Assembly (NCBI GenBank): GCA_003481775.1
Contig: QULU01000016.1
Location: 23,382 to 87,381, forward strand
DNA length: 64,000 bases
Source: Clostridiaceae bacterium OM02-2AC
Lineage (GTDB): Bacteria; Bacillota_I; Bacilli_A; Erysipelotrichales; Erysipelotrichaceae
Direction of reading: 5' to 3'
The position numbers were made by a program, and so were the translations under genes. The notes under the pieces are model-generated. The model made no database searches and was not told the origin of the DNA. It worked only from the letters and a program-made list of their open reading frames with translations. Positions 9,668 to 18,159 of this stretch are shown here, piece after piece (within the stretch, counting starts at the first letter, position 1; each line of letters opens with the position of its first letter).

Positions 9668-9693
9668 GGAAAAAAACCGGAAAGGATATGGGT

Positions 9694-11160
9694 ATGGAAG
9701 CACAAGAAACGAAATTCTCATTTGTCTATCATGAAGTAAAGCAGCGCATCCTTACAAACCAAATACCACCCGGTGATTATATGCCCTCCTCAAGAATACT
9801 CTGTCATCAATTCAATGTGAGTCGTTATACCATCAATCGCGTCTTTGATGCACTGCAAAAGGAGGGATATATTGAAATAAAACCTCGCATCGCTCCTATC
9901 GTATTACCGCGAGAAGCCGTAATAAAGCAGGGGACGGAAGGTATTGACATTTTGCGAAGTCGTGATAACATTCTACAGTTATATCAGACATTCGCCTTAA
10001 TACTTCCCTCCTTGTTAAGCTTTGCAGCAAAGCACTGTGATCTGGAAATCCTGTATCATTACAAAAAAGCTATAAAGGTCTCCCGTATGGGGATTTCCGC
10101 CGGAGGGTGGCGTCCTGTATCAAATCTGTTAAAAGAAATTCTGACAGTTGGAGGAAGTCCCTTGCTGGGAAACCTTTATTCTGTCTTTGAACTACATTCT
10201 CATTTAAGCTTTTTCACAGAAAACAGTACCTTTTTTCTGAAAGTCTTACGAAAGGATTCCATCCCCATAACAGCAAATCTTATCAGTATCCTGAAAGAAA
10301 AGGATACACATGTTATGTATACTCAGCTGACTCATCTTCTTCACAAATTTGTATATGCTGTTCAAGAAACTCTGCAGCATCTGGCAGATACATTGGAGAC
10401 TTATCCCCTGCAGAGCCCTGCTGCCTTTTCATGGAGACCAACGCGCGGCAAGGATTATTTCTATACTCGCATCGTCAGTGATCTGAACCGCAGAATAGGC
10501 CGCGGTGATTATCCGCGTGGCACTTTTCTCCCCAGTGAAAAGCAATTGGCTGCAATCTATAATGTTTCTGTTTCCACAATACGAAAAGCACTGACAGAAC
10601 TTTCACAACGAGGCTTTGTCAAAACGATAAATGGAAAAGGTACAATGATTATAACCCCGGATGATACCCGTGTAAGGCAGATTCTTCCCAATCCGGGACG
10701 AACAGAGGAGGCATTGCGGTACTTGCATGCTTTGCAATTACTGGCATTGATCATGCATCCTGCAACGGTTAATGCTGCCGCAAAATTCAAGAAAAAGGAG
10801 CTGAAGAGTTTAGAGGAAAAGCTCTATCTTCCGGATTCTATCTGTATTATAGATATATTTGAAGCTATTTTATACCATACGGATGCACAACCCCTGAAAA
10901 GCATACTGGAAGAGGCCTTTCGCCTCACAGAATGGGGGCATTATATTGCTTATTACGATCATAAAAAGCAGGTATTGCAGACAGTTAATAAAGGTCTGCG
11001 CTTAGCAGTACATGAGTTGCATACAGGAGACTACATAGAATTTGCTAATCGAATTGCTGATTGCTATTACCACATATTTCAGCATGCCAGAGACATCATG
11101 ACAAACAAATACGGATTTTCTTCCGCTGCATCCATCCAGTTACCGGAGAAGTATTATTGA
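9694..11160 (+). CDS. GntR-family regulator with tandemly duplicated winged-helix and helical modules
   Basis: The start is set at ATG 9694, because AAAGGA (9681-9686) is seven bases away there and only one base from ATG 9688. The protein has ~488 residues and two GntR-type winged helices. One is at ~8-73 (PPGDYMPSSR...VSRYTINRVFDALQKEGYI), the other at ~253-323 (YPRGTFLPSEKQLA...VSVSTIRKALTELSQRGF). Each is followed by ~170 mostly helical residues that share a similar LQ-L/ALI pattern at their beginning. The chain thus looks like two DNA-binding-plus-effector units in one polypeptide. The helical parts match no effector domain that I recognise. It is transcribed divergently from the c-di-GMP phosphorelay operon, so it may regulate that operon and itself. 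Confidence 0.85.
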   Translation: MEAQETKFSFVYHEVKQRILTNQIPPGDYMPSSRILCHQFNVSRYTINRVFDALQKEGYIEIKPRIAPIVLPREAVIKQGTEGIDILRSRDNILQLYQTFALILPSLLSFAAKHCDLEILYHYKKAIKVSRMGISAGGWRPVSNLLKEILTVGGSPLLGNLYSVFELHSHLSFFTENSTFFLKVLRKDSIPITANLISILKEKDTHVMYTQLTHLLHKFVYAVQETLQHLADTLETYPLQSPAAFSWRPTRGKDYFYTRIVSDLNRRIGRGDYPRGTFLPSEKQLAAIYNVSVSTIRKALTELSQRGFVKTINGKGTMIITPDDTRVRQILPNPGRTEEALRYLHALQLLALIMHPATVNAAAKFKKKELKSLEEKLYLPDSICIIDIFEAILYHTDAQPLKSILEEAFRLTEWGHYIAYYDHKKQVLQTVNKGLRLAVHELHTGDYIEFANRIADCYYHIFQHARDIMTNKYGFSSAASIQLPEKYY

Positions 11161-11494
11161 AAACTTCATTTGAAAGCATTTGTATATCTATATTTCCGGC
11201 ATGGTTACTCTTTCTTTTCATCGATTTTTATTGTTTTTCTTTTCCTGCTCTACGTTTTAGCTATCGAAAATATCATCAATTTTATCTAAAAAGCAGGCTG
11301 TCTTTCCATAATGGCAATTCGCTCTTTCTTTTATTTTATCAATTTATCCTATTTGATATGCTTATGGACATTTGATAGATGAATAGCAGCGATAGATAAG
11401 TAAACTGAATTTTGCTTGATAAGCATTCCGCTATATTATCAGAAAGTATGTCTTATATTCTCACACTATATAAGAAAAACCCGCCATAGCGGGT
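11161..11494. other. Intergenic stretch between convergent genes
   Basis: This AT-rich DNA between the plus-strand regulator and the minus-strand phnX contains no gene that I can support. The only clear element is the phnX terminator at its right edge. Confidence 0.6.
11473..11494 (-). terminator. Terminator of the aminoethylphosphonate operon
   Basis: Read on the minus strand immediately after the phnX stop codon, ACCCGC-TATG-GCGGGT forms a tight hairpin followed by TTTTTCTT. Confidence 0.85.
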
Positions 11495-12277
11495 CTATTT
11501 ATCGTTCAGCTTTGCAATCAGTGCAGGCAATTCACGTATATCCTGCACGACATAATCGGCTCCTGCCTGTATATACTCCTTGCGCAGGCGTGCACATAGC
11601 GCTTCCTTTTCCTGTGCGCTGAGTGCCTCGTACTCCGTTTGCGTCAGTCCCATCAGGGAGCTTCCCTCCAGAATTCCAACAGAGATCACACCTGCCGCAA
11701 CGCCTTCCTTAATATCAGAGATTGTATCCCCTACCTTAACGGCTGCGTGTACATCACGGATATGCAGCTGCTTCAGGTTCTCAAAAATCATATACGGGTA
11801 TGGTCTTCCATAGTTATCCACGCTGTTCGGTGAAATCCAGAAATCCGGAGCATAGCCCTTTTCCTTTGCGACACGCGTTACAACCGTCATCATCTGATCG
11901 GTATAGCCGGTGGTAGAGCCAATCGCCAGTCCCATAGCCCGCAGCCTTGCAATCGTTTCCACGACATAGGGCTTCGGGTCGGCAAACTGATCCAGTATGC
12001 TCATCAACTTTTCCGTAAAGGTATCATGCATTGCATCGATATCCGCTTCCGTTACTGCACGGCCATGTGCGCTTTTCCACAATCCCTCAATTCTCGGCAT
12101 TTCCAGCATGGTCTTGATGTGATCACGCTTCAGCATCCCCATCGGCTTTCTCGTTTCCTCCATCGTAACCTCCATGCCAAACGCATGAAATACCTCCACA
12201 AATGCCTGTACCGGTGCAAAGCAGCCGTAATCTACCGTCGTTCCTGCCCAGTCAAATATAATTCCCTCTATTTTCAT
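11495..12277 (-). CDS. phnX: Phosphonoacetaldehyde hydrolase
   Basis: This HAD-superfamily enzyme of 260 residues (usual ~265) splits phosphonoacetaldehyde to acetaldehyde and phosphate. The nucleophilic aspartate is Asp9 in IIFDWAGTTVDYG, a phrase diagnostic for PhnX. The Schiff-base lysine of the cap domain is expected at Lys50 in KPMGMLKRDH. The late motif KVGDTISDIKEG binds metal and phosphate. The start codon lies one base after the phnW stop, so the two are coupled. It performs the last step of the 2-aminoethylphosphonate pathway encoded by this operon. Confidence 0.95.
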   Translation of the reverse strand: MKIEGIIFDWAGTTVDYGCFAPVQAFVEVFHAFGMEVTMEETRKPMGMLKRDHIKTMLEMPRIEGLWKSAHGRAVTEADIDAMHDTFTEKLMSILDQFADPKPYVVETIARLRAMGLAIGSTTGYTDQMMTVVTRVAKEKGYAPDFWISPNSVDNYGRPYPYMIFENLKQLHIRDVHAAVKVGDTISDIKEGVAAGVISVGILEGSSLMGLTQTEYEALSAQEKEALCARLRKEYIQAGADYVVQDIRELPALIAKLNDK

Positions 12278-12278
12278 A

Positions 12279-13373
12279 TCAGTTTCCTCTGCTTTCCATA
12301 TACTCTTTCATAATCTGTGCCAGCCGCAGGATATCCTCCTCATAAATCTCACCAATCGTTCCGATGCGGAAGGTATCCTTATCCGTCAGCTTTCCCGGAT
12401 AAATCGCATAGCCTCGCTCCTTGATAAAGCGATACATCTGTGCGAAATCAAAATCTGTTTCCGGATACAGGAAGGTTGTGATGATTGGACCCTGTACCGC
12501 CTTTTCCACATAAGGATGGAAGCCAAGCTTGCCGAATTCCTCAATCAATACATCACGATTATGTGCATAGCGTTTACTTCTTGCAGGAATACCGCCTTCC
12601 TTTTGCAGCTCCTCCATCGCCTTGGCAAATGCCAGAACAACATGCGTAGGAGAGGTATAGCGCCATTTTCCATCCTTCTCCATGCCGGCCCACTGATCGT
12701 ACAGGTCCAAGGACAGGCTGCGTGCACAGCCTTTAGAAGCGACCAACAGCTCTCTTCTTGCGATGATAAAGGAGAAGCCTGGAACCCCCTGAATACACTT
12801 ATTGGCTGAGCTTACCAGAAAATCGATGTGCCAGTCATGCATCGGAATATCCACACCGGCAAAGCTTGACATCGCATCCACGATAAAGACCTTATGATAC
12901 GTCTTTGCCAGCTCGCCAATGGATTGAATATCATTGAGAATGCCGGTTGTCGTTTCACTGTGAATCATTGCGATATGCGTAATTTCCGGATGCTGCTGCA
13001 GCGCTTCCTCTGCTTTCATCCGATCCGGTATTTTATCATAATCCTGTGCAATATGAACGCAGTTAATGTGATGATAGCGACACATTGCGGCGATTCGTTC
13101 CCCATAAGCGCCATTGCTGAGCAGCAGCAGACAGCCATCTTCAGGAATCACACTGGAAATCACACTTTCCACACCGAAGGTGCCGGAGCCCTGCATCAGT
13201 ACGGTTGTATATGCAGTCTCATCGACATGTGCCAGCTGCAGCAGCTCTCTTCGGATCCGCTGCGTAATCTGCTTATAATCCTCATCCCATGTACAGTGGT
13301 CAAACAGCATCTCCTGCTTTACACTGTCTGTTGTCGTCAGTGGTCCCGGTGTTAATAGCTTGTATGTTTTCAT
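12279..13373 (-). CDS. phnW: 2-aminoethylphosphonate--pyruvate transaminase
   Basis: This PLP enzyme of fold type I (364 residues from ATG 13373) converts 2-aminoethylphosphonate and pyruvate to phosphonoacetaldehyde and alanine. The N-terminus KLLTPGPLTTT and the PLP lysine in SSANKCIQG (Lys192 from this start) are characteristic. A TTG at 13406 would add 11 residues, but AAGGAGAG seven bases before ATG 13373 supports the shorter form. It lies 13 bases after the transporter fusion gene and one base before phnX. The operon context confirms the substrate. Confidence 0.95.
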   Translation of the reverse strand: MKTYKLLTPGPLTTTDSVKQEMLFDHCTWDEDYKQITQRIRRELLQLAHVDETAYTTVLMQGSGTFGVESVISSVIPEDGCLLLLSNGAYGERIAAMCRYHHINCVHIAQDYDKIPDRMKAEEALQQHPEITHIAMIHSETTTGILNDIQSIGELAKTYHKVFIVDAMSSFAGVDIPMHDWHIDFLVSSANKCIQGVPGFSFIIARRELLVASKGCARSLSLDLYDQWAGMEKDGKWRYTSPTHVVLAFAKAMEELQKEGGIPARSKRYAHNRDVLIEEFGKLGFHPYVEKAVQGPIITTFLYPETDFDFAQMYRFIKERGYAIYPGKLTDKDTFRIGTIGEIYEEDILRLAQIMKEYMESRGN

Positions 13374-13386
13374 TTGTCTTCTCTCC

Positions 13387-15993
13387 TTATTTTCTACAGC
13401 CTTCAAAGAATGCCTGATGCTCTTCTAAAAGCTCTACACTCAATGCTCTCTTAAATACCCGCGGATATTTACTTGCATATTTTTTCTCCACCTGTTCGCC
13501 TTCATAAAGTGCAGTTGGATAGGTATACAGAATATCTCTTCTCCCATTTTCCATAATGCAGCGTGCCATAGCCATTGCCGTCTTATTCACGTTTTCCTTT
13601 TTTACAACGGCAATGCTTTCCGTAAGGGAATAATTGCCTTCAATCGGATCAATACAGTCGATAGGAAGTCCCTTTTCCTTATCCGCAAGGGCCTGATGCC
13701 GCAGCCCGAAGGCAATGCCGACCTCTCCGGAGCGTACCTTTTTCAAAGGACCTGAGCCACTGGATTCCAGATGCGGACCGACATTATCAAGGATTGCGGT
13801 TAGGATTTCTTTGCCCTCCGCTTCCCCATAAGTATCCAGCAATGCCTGTACGAGTAGCCAGCCGGTACTGCTTGCCTTGATATCAGGTATTGAAATCATT
13901 CCCTTATATTTCGGATTCGCAAGCTCCTTCAGGGAGACTGGCACCGGCAGCTGCTTTTCCTTCAGTACGCTGGTATTCACAATCATCGCTCCCTCCAATG
14001 CCGTCAGCGGAGTATCGTAATCGGAATAGGTTTTCAGTGTCGGTGTCGGAAAGGTCAGCTTATCAAACATATCGTTTTTTTGCTGGGCACTGTCTATATA
14101 ATAGGAGCTCATCGTGATAATATCCGCTTCCAGATTCTTACCTTCCGCCATGATTTTTCCACCAAGCTCACTCGTTCCAAACGATTGCAGGACATATTGA
14201 TCCTGAAAGCCGTTTTCATCCAGTGCATGCTGTATCGCCACCAGTGCTTCCTCATCCGCATTGGAGTAAATTACTACAGGCTCCTTTCCCTGTCCGAATA
14301 CGAAGGTGAACAGCACAACACCGCCGGCAAGAATGCCAAGTGCATATTTCTTCATACGGACACTTCTTGCTTTCTTCTCCTCCTTCTTCTGTGTAACGAA
14401 GAGAATGATTCCCTTTACCAGCAGATTTGTCAGAAGGATCAGTAGAGACAGAACGAAAATCTGATCGAATTTCGCAAAATGCTGCAGCTCCTTGATCTTG
14501 GTTGTCAGCACTGCTGTTTTTGCGCCAACAATGAAAATCAGGGCAGAAATCGTCACCATGGAATTGATGAAATAATAGCTGAACATCTCCAGTATCGTGC
14601 TTTTGGAATTGGGAATAACCACTCTTCGTATCGTTTTGAACCAGCTGTCCCCCATCAGCATTGCCGTAGTTTCATAGGAGGTATTCAGCTTTCCCAGTGT
14701 GTTCTTCGCCATCACATACGGGGTGGAGAAGAAATGAATCATATTACAGAGAATGATGATCCAGAAGGTGTTTTGCAGCGGTGTGCCGCTGAATGCGAAC
14801 AGGAAGGCAATACCGATGACCATTCCCGGTATGGTATTGGCTATACTGCTGATGGCATCAATACTTTTTCTGCACAGTACAGGAAGCGTGCTGCGTGTCG
14901 TCACAAGAGCCGAGCCATACGCGACCAGTGTTCCACAAGCCGCTGTGCCCAGGGATACAATGAGTGAATTGCGGTAAACCGACAATAAGTTGGCACTGGC
15001 CAGCGTATCTGTGAAATGCTGCAGGGAAAAGCTGATATCATACGGCCATTCCTTTACAAACGGCAGCAGGATGATAACTGTAAATACAAGCAGAATACTG
15101 CATAGGATAAGACCTGAGCCAAGACCGCACCACAAATCACGCCCCTTGTTTTCCGGCAGCTCAATGCTGCTGATTTTATTGTAGCGAACATTATAGCGTT
15201 CCAGATAGTTCAGAAGAACGATACTGATGATGGAAGGAAGCAGCATCATCATGGCGACAACCGCACCGTTGCTGAAGTTCGGGATGGAGCCGAGCATTTC
15301 ATTGTACAGCGTGGTTGCGACAACCGCAAACTCGCCACCAACGGCCGCCGGGATACCAAAGTCGGTAAAGCTCAGAAAGAATGCCTGAAGAAAGGCTGCC
15401 GCAAGGGTTGGAATCATCGGTGACAGGGCGGTCATCCAGAAGCGCTTCCCTCCGGAATCCCCCATGATTTTTGAAACGATAATAAATTTCTTATCAATGA
15501 ATTTCATCGTATTGTTCACAAGCAAAAAGGCAATCGGCAGCGTATAGATCACATAACCGATCAGAAGACCGTTGAAGCCGTATATATCAAACAGCTGCAC
15601 ATGCAGCAGCTTACTCAGCAGTCCCTGCTTTCCGAATGTATATATAATGGCAAAGCCATAGGTGATCGTAGGCAGGAGCATCGGCAGAGTGGCAATACTG
15701 CGGATTCCCTTCTTCAGCCTCTGCGATATATTGGTATAATTGATGGTGTAGGCCATAAGAAAGGCAAGCAGTGTTGTCACCAGGGCACTGATGCCGGATA
15801 CGGTGAAGCTGTTGGCAAAGGCGTTCACAAATTTGTCGCTGAAGATCAAATCACGATAATGCTGCAGTGTCAGCGAGGCTCCGCTTTCAAAGGATTTATA
15901 CAGTAGAATGGCGACCGGCATAAAGAGAAATACGAGAAACAAAACTGCCAGAACCACATAGATTCCCTTTAGCTCCAGCTGCTTTTTATGCAT
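13387..15993 (-). CDS. 2-aminoethylphosphonate ABC transporter, permease fused to substrate-binding protein
   Basis: One 868-residue chain combines two functions. Residues ~1-540 are a double-length permease (about 12 membrane segments) with two EAA-type loops, one around MGDSGGKRFW and one around MGDSWFKTIRR. Residues ~547-868 are a family-1 periplasmic-type binding domain that starts with its own membrane segment (MKKYALGILAGG) and continues EPVVIYSNADEEALVA. Separate genes are the norm for this transporter class, so the fusion is notable. The start is ATG 15993 with GGAG six bases upstream, overlapping the ATPase stop by eight bases; the TTG at 16005 is less likely. Substrate specificity comes from co-transcription with phnW and phnX. 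A GGAGG stretch lies 23 bases before the internal Met, probably too far to drive separate translation. Confidence 0.88.
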   Translation of the reverse strand: MHKKQLELKGIYVVLAVLFLVFLFMPVAILLYKSFESGASLTLQHYRDLIFSDKFVNAFANSFTVSGISALVTTLLAFLMAYTINYTNISQRLKKGIRSIATLPMLLPTITYGFAIIYTFGKQGLLSKLLHVQLFDIYGFNGLLIGYVIYTLPIAFLLVNNTMKFIDKKFIIVSKIMGDSGGKRFWMTALSPMIPTLAAAFLQAFFLSFTDFGIPAAVGGEFAVVATTLYNEMLGSIPNFSNGAVVAMMMLLPSIISIVLLNYLERYNVRYNKISSIELPENKGRDLWCGLGSGLILCSILLVFTVIILLPFVKEWPYDISFSLQHFTDTLASANLLSVYRNSLIVSLGTAACGTLVAYGSALVTTRSTLPVLCRKSIDAISSIANTIPGMVIGIAFLFAFSGTPLQNTFWIIILCNMIHFFSTPYVMAKNTLGKLNTSYETTAMLMGDSWFKTIRRVVIPNSKSTILEMFSYYFINSMVTISALIFIVGAKTAVLTTKIKELQHFAKFDQIFVLSLLILLTNLLVKGIILFVTQKKEEKKARSVRMKKYALGILAGGVVLFTFVFGQGKEPVVIYSNADEEALVAIQHALDENGFQDQYVLQSFGTSELGGKIMAEGKNLEADIITMSSYYIDSAQQKNDMFDKLTFPTPTLKTYSDYDTPLTALEGAMIVNTSVLKEKQLPVPVSLKELANPKYKGMISIPDIKASSTGWLLVQALLDTYGEAEGKEILTAILDNVGPHLESSGSGPLKKVRSGEVGIAFGLRHQALADKEKGLPIDCIDPIEGNYSLTESIAVVKKENVNKTAMAMARCIMENGRRDILYTYPTALYEGEQVEKKYASKYPRVFKRALSVELLEEHQAFFEGCRK

Positions 15994-16738
15994 ATGTTTC
16001 TCCAAACAGCGTAAAGATATTATTGCGTTTGATCTCCAGCTGGTTCAGGATGAATTCCTTCACAAAGCTGTTTTGCGGATGCTCGATGATATCCTTTGGC
16101 TTCGCATACTGGGAAATGCTGCCATCCTTCATGATCAGCACGCGGTCAGATAAGGTCAGCGCCTCCTCCGGATCGTGGGTGACAATGATCGTTGTCAGGT
16201 GAAATTCCTTGGCGATCGTTTTGATCTTCTCCTTGATGCTTTCCTTGATGACACCATCCAGCGCACTCAGCGGCTCATCGAGCAATAAAATTTTCGGTTT
16301 CATGACCATGGTTCTGGCTAGTGCCACACGCTGCTTCTGGCCGCCGGACAGCTGGTCGATGTGCTTATCCAGATGCTGAGAAAGCCCCAGCAGCTCAATC
16401 AGCTCATTCACCTCCTGCTGTGTGGAAATACCGGGCTTATTCTTCAGACCATAGGTGATATTTTCATAGGCGTTCAGATTCGGAAACAGGGCATAGTCCT
16501 GAAATACGATATTGAAGCCGCGCTCCTCCATGGATACTCCGGTGACATCCTGTCCGTTGAATACCACACTCCCGCTGTCAATGTCTGTAATGCCCAGTAT
16601 ACAATTCAGCAGGGTTGTTTTTCCGCTTCCGCTCGGTCCCAGAATGGAAACGATTTCCCCGGTCTCTATCGATAGACTGATTCCGTTGAGAATCGATGTC
16701 TGATCATACGATTTCTTCAGATTATTCAGTGTCAGCAT
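15986..16738 (-). CDS. 2-aminoethylphosphonate ABC transporter ATP-binding protein
   Basis: This 250-residue ABC ATPase has Walker A GPSGSGKTT, signature LSGGQKQRVALA, Walker B ILLLDEPLSALD and the switch histidine in IVTHDPEEAL. It resembles the PotA/FbpC/PhnT group that drives double-permease importers. GGAGAG precedes the start. It is the first gene of the phosphonate operon and overlaps the permease fusion gene by eight bases. The assignment to aminoethylphosphonate rests on the downstream phnW and phnX. Confidence 0.92.
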   Translation of the reverse strand: MLTLNNLKKSYDQTSILNGISLSIETGEIVSILGPSGSGKTTLLNCILGITDIDSGSVVFNGQDVTGVSMEERGFNIVFQDYALFPNLNAYENITYGLKNKPGISTQQEVNELIELLGLSQHLDKHIDQLSGGQKQRVALARTMVMKPKILLLDEPLSALDGVIKESIKEKIKTIAKEFHLTTIIVTHDPEEALTLSDRVLIMKDGSISQYAKPKDIIEHPQNSFVKEFILNQLEIKRNNIFTLFGETYA

Positions 16739-16780
16739 ACTTCACTCTCCTCATCGCGATGGTTTTACTCGCTTGTGTCC

Positions 16781-16808
16781 ATTATAGAAAAGTGAAAAAA
16801 GATTACAA
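16781..16808 (-). promoter_or_regulatory. Promoter of the aminoethylphosphonate operon
   Basis: On the minus strand, TTGTAA (16808-16803), a 16-base spacer and TATAAT (16786-16781) lie ~43 bases before the ATPase start. No regulator gene for phosphonate use is seen nearby. Confidence 0.65.
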
Positions 16809-16920
16809 TAGCTTTCATCAAGTGTTAACGCCCTTTTTACCAACCCTTAACATTTTATAAATTATGTAAATTCTCTGTTATATTTCCTGCTTCGCCTGGC
16901 ATATGTTCACAGAAAAGCAA

Positions 16921-16963
16921 TGAAAAGAGCTGTTATTTAACGAATTGGTAAATAACAGCTCTT
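16921..16963 (-). terminator. Terminator after the TraX-like gene
   Basis: A perfect 15-base inverted repeat (AAGAGCTGTTATTTA at 16925-16939 against 16949-16963, nine-base loop) is followed on the minus strand by TTTTCA. It can fold on both strands and separates this gene from the phosphonate operon. Confidence 0.75.
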
Positions 16964-17055
16964 CTATGTTCATAATTCAATTTCATAGACAAAAAATGAA
17001 TATTTTGCAGGATTCGTGCAAGGAACGGCTTTTAATTTGAATTTTCCTGTCATTT

Positions 17056-17838
17056 TTAATGCATGGCGGTATATAAAGCAACCAGAATGGTGATATGCAG
17101 GGGATAGAAGGTATAGAAGATCCATTTTGGCAGGGTTCCTTTTTTACCGTTATACCGGGATAACAGCAGCAAAGACAACGAAGCGTAGAGGATATATAGG
17201 AAAGTATACAGCAGATCATCTGCCTGCAGGCTTTGTCCCTGTATGAGAAGAGTGAAGGCTTCCAGTAAGATGACCCCTCCCAGACGATACAGACGATATT
17301 GATTGCTTCCGTAATAGCAGACAAAAATTGCCAGAACACCAAGGGCACCGTAGTATGTTTGCAGGAAATATGCGAGGAGCATGCAGAGCAACAAGGGAAG
17401 AAGGGAGAGCTTTTGAAGCGCTTGTCTGCTTCGGAATGCATTATAGGCCATAATAGCAGCGGCTCCCAGAAAAAGGGTGAAAAAAATGTTCGTTAAAGCA
17501 AGGTGTAGAGTGAGCGGAGCATCCAGCAAAATACAAATCATATACTGAAAGGGGATTTCCGATATCAGCCCCATAATCAGCAATCGAATCAGGTAGGCGC
17601 TGCGATTGCGGGTTCTGCGGCAGCCCTCCGCTATGAAAAATGCAAAAATCCAGAAGGAGGCGGCGCCAAGCATGCCAATCAGCTGAATTCCCCACTGTAT
17701 TACCTCCTGTGGCATGGTGGTATGAGCCAGAAGAAAATCCAGTATATCAAAACAGAAAATCTTATATATATGGTCCAGCAGCATCAGCCCCATTGCAATC
17801 AGCTTCAAGGACGCCTGATTCAGTGTTATATTCTTCAT
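17056..17838 (-). CDS. TraX family integral membrane protein
   Basis: This ~260-residue protein has about eight membrane segments. It opens with the family phrase LKLIAMGLMLLDH and a FAFFIAEGCRRTRNR loop, the hallmarks of TraX-like proteins, whose archetype acetylates F-pilin in Escherichia coli. The chromosomal Firmicutes members have no settled substrate. No conjugation genes are nearby. The start is uncertain: ATG 17838 begins right at the conserved region with a weak GAGAAAG site, while GTG 17880 would add 14 residues. It ends before a long terminator hairpin. Confidence 0.75.
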   Translation of the reverse strand: MKNITLNQASLKLIAMGLMLLDHIYKIFCFDILDFLLAHTTMPQEVIQWGIQLIGMLGAASFWIFAFFIAEGCRRTRNRSAYLIRLLIMGLISEIPFQYMICILLDAPLTLHLALTNIFFTLFLGAAAIMAYNAFRSRQALQKLSLLPLLLCMLLAYFLQTYYGALGVLAIFVCYYGSNQYRLYRLGGVILLEAFTLLIQGQSLQADDLLYTFLYILYASLSLLLLSRYNGKKGTLPKWIFYTFYPLHITILVALYTAMH

Positions 17839-18078
17839 CTGCTTTCTCAGTCGATATAACGTTGTTCTTGTCGTTTCCACCAGCCTTGCGCCTGCTTTTC
17901 TCCATAAATTTACCCAAGCTGTACTATTCCATTATAATATACAAAGCACACGATGCCAATAGCTGTGATAGCTCACCTCCACAAAATAAGAGACGCTCTG
18001 AAACAGAAAAAACAACTTTCCTGACAACAGACACAGTAACATCTGCTCAATTTCTCTGCACTCAGCCATATGTATTAT

Positions 18079-18118
18079 AAAAAAAGAAACAGGTGTAGGC
18101 TAAGCCCGTTCCTGTTTC
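18079..18118 (-). terminator. Terminator of the TcyP-like symporter gene
   Basis: On the minus strand, GAAACAGG (18118-18111) pairs with CCTGTTTC (18093-18086), with an inner GGC/GCC pairing, followed by seven Ts. A further hairpin (TACGTGC arms, 18129-18157) lies between the stop codon and this element. Confidence 0.8.
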
Positions 18119-18159
18119 TCCTGTTTCATACGTGCGTGGGTTCAGTCCATGCACGTATT

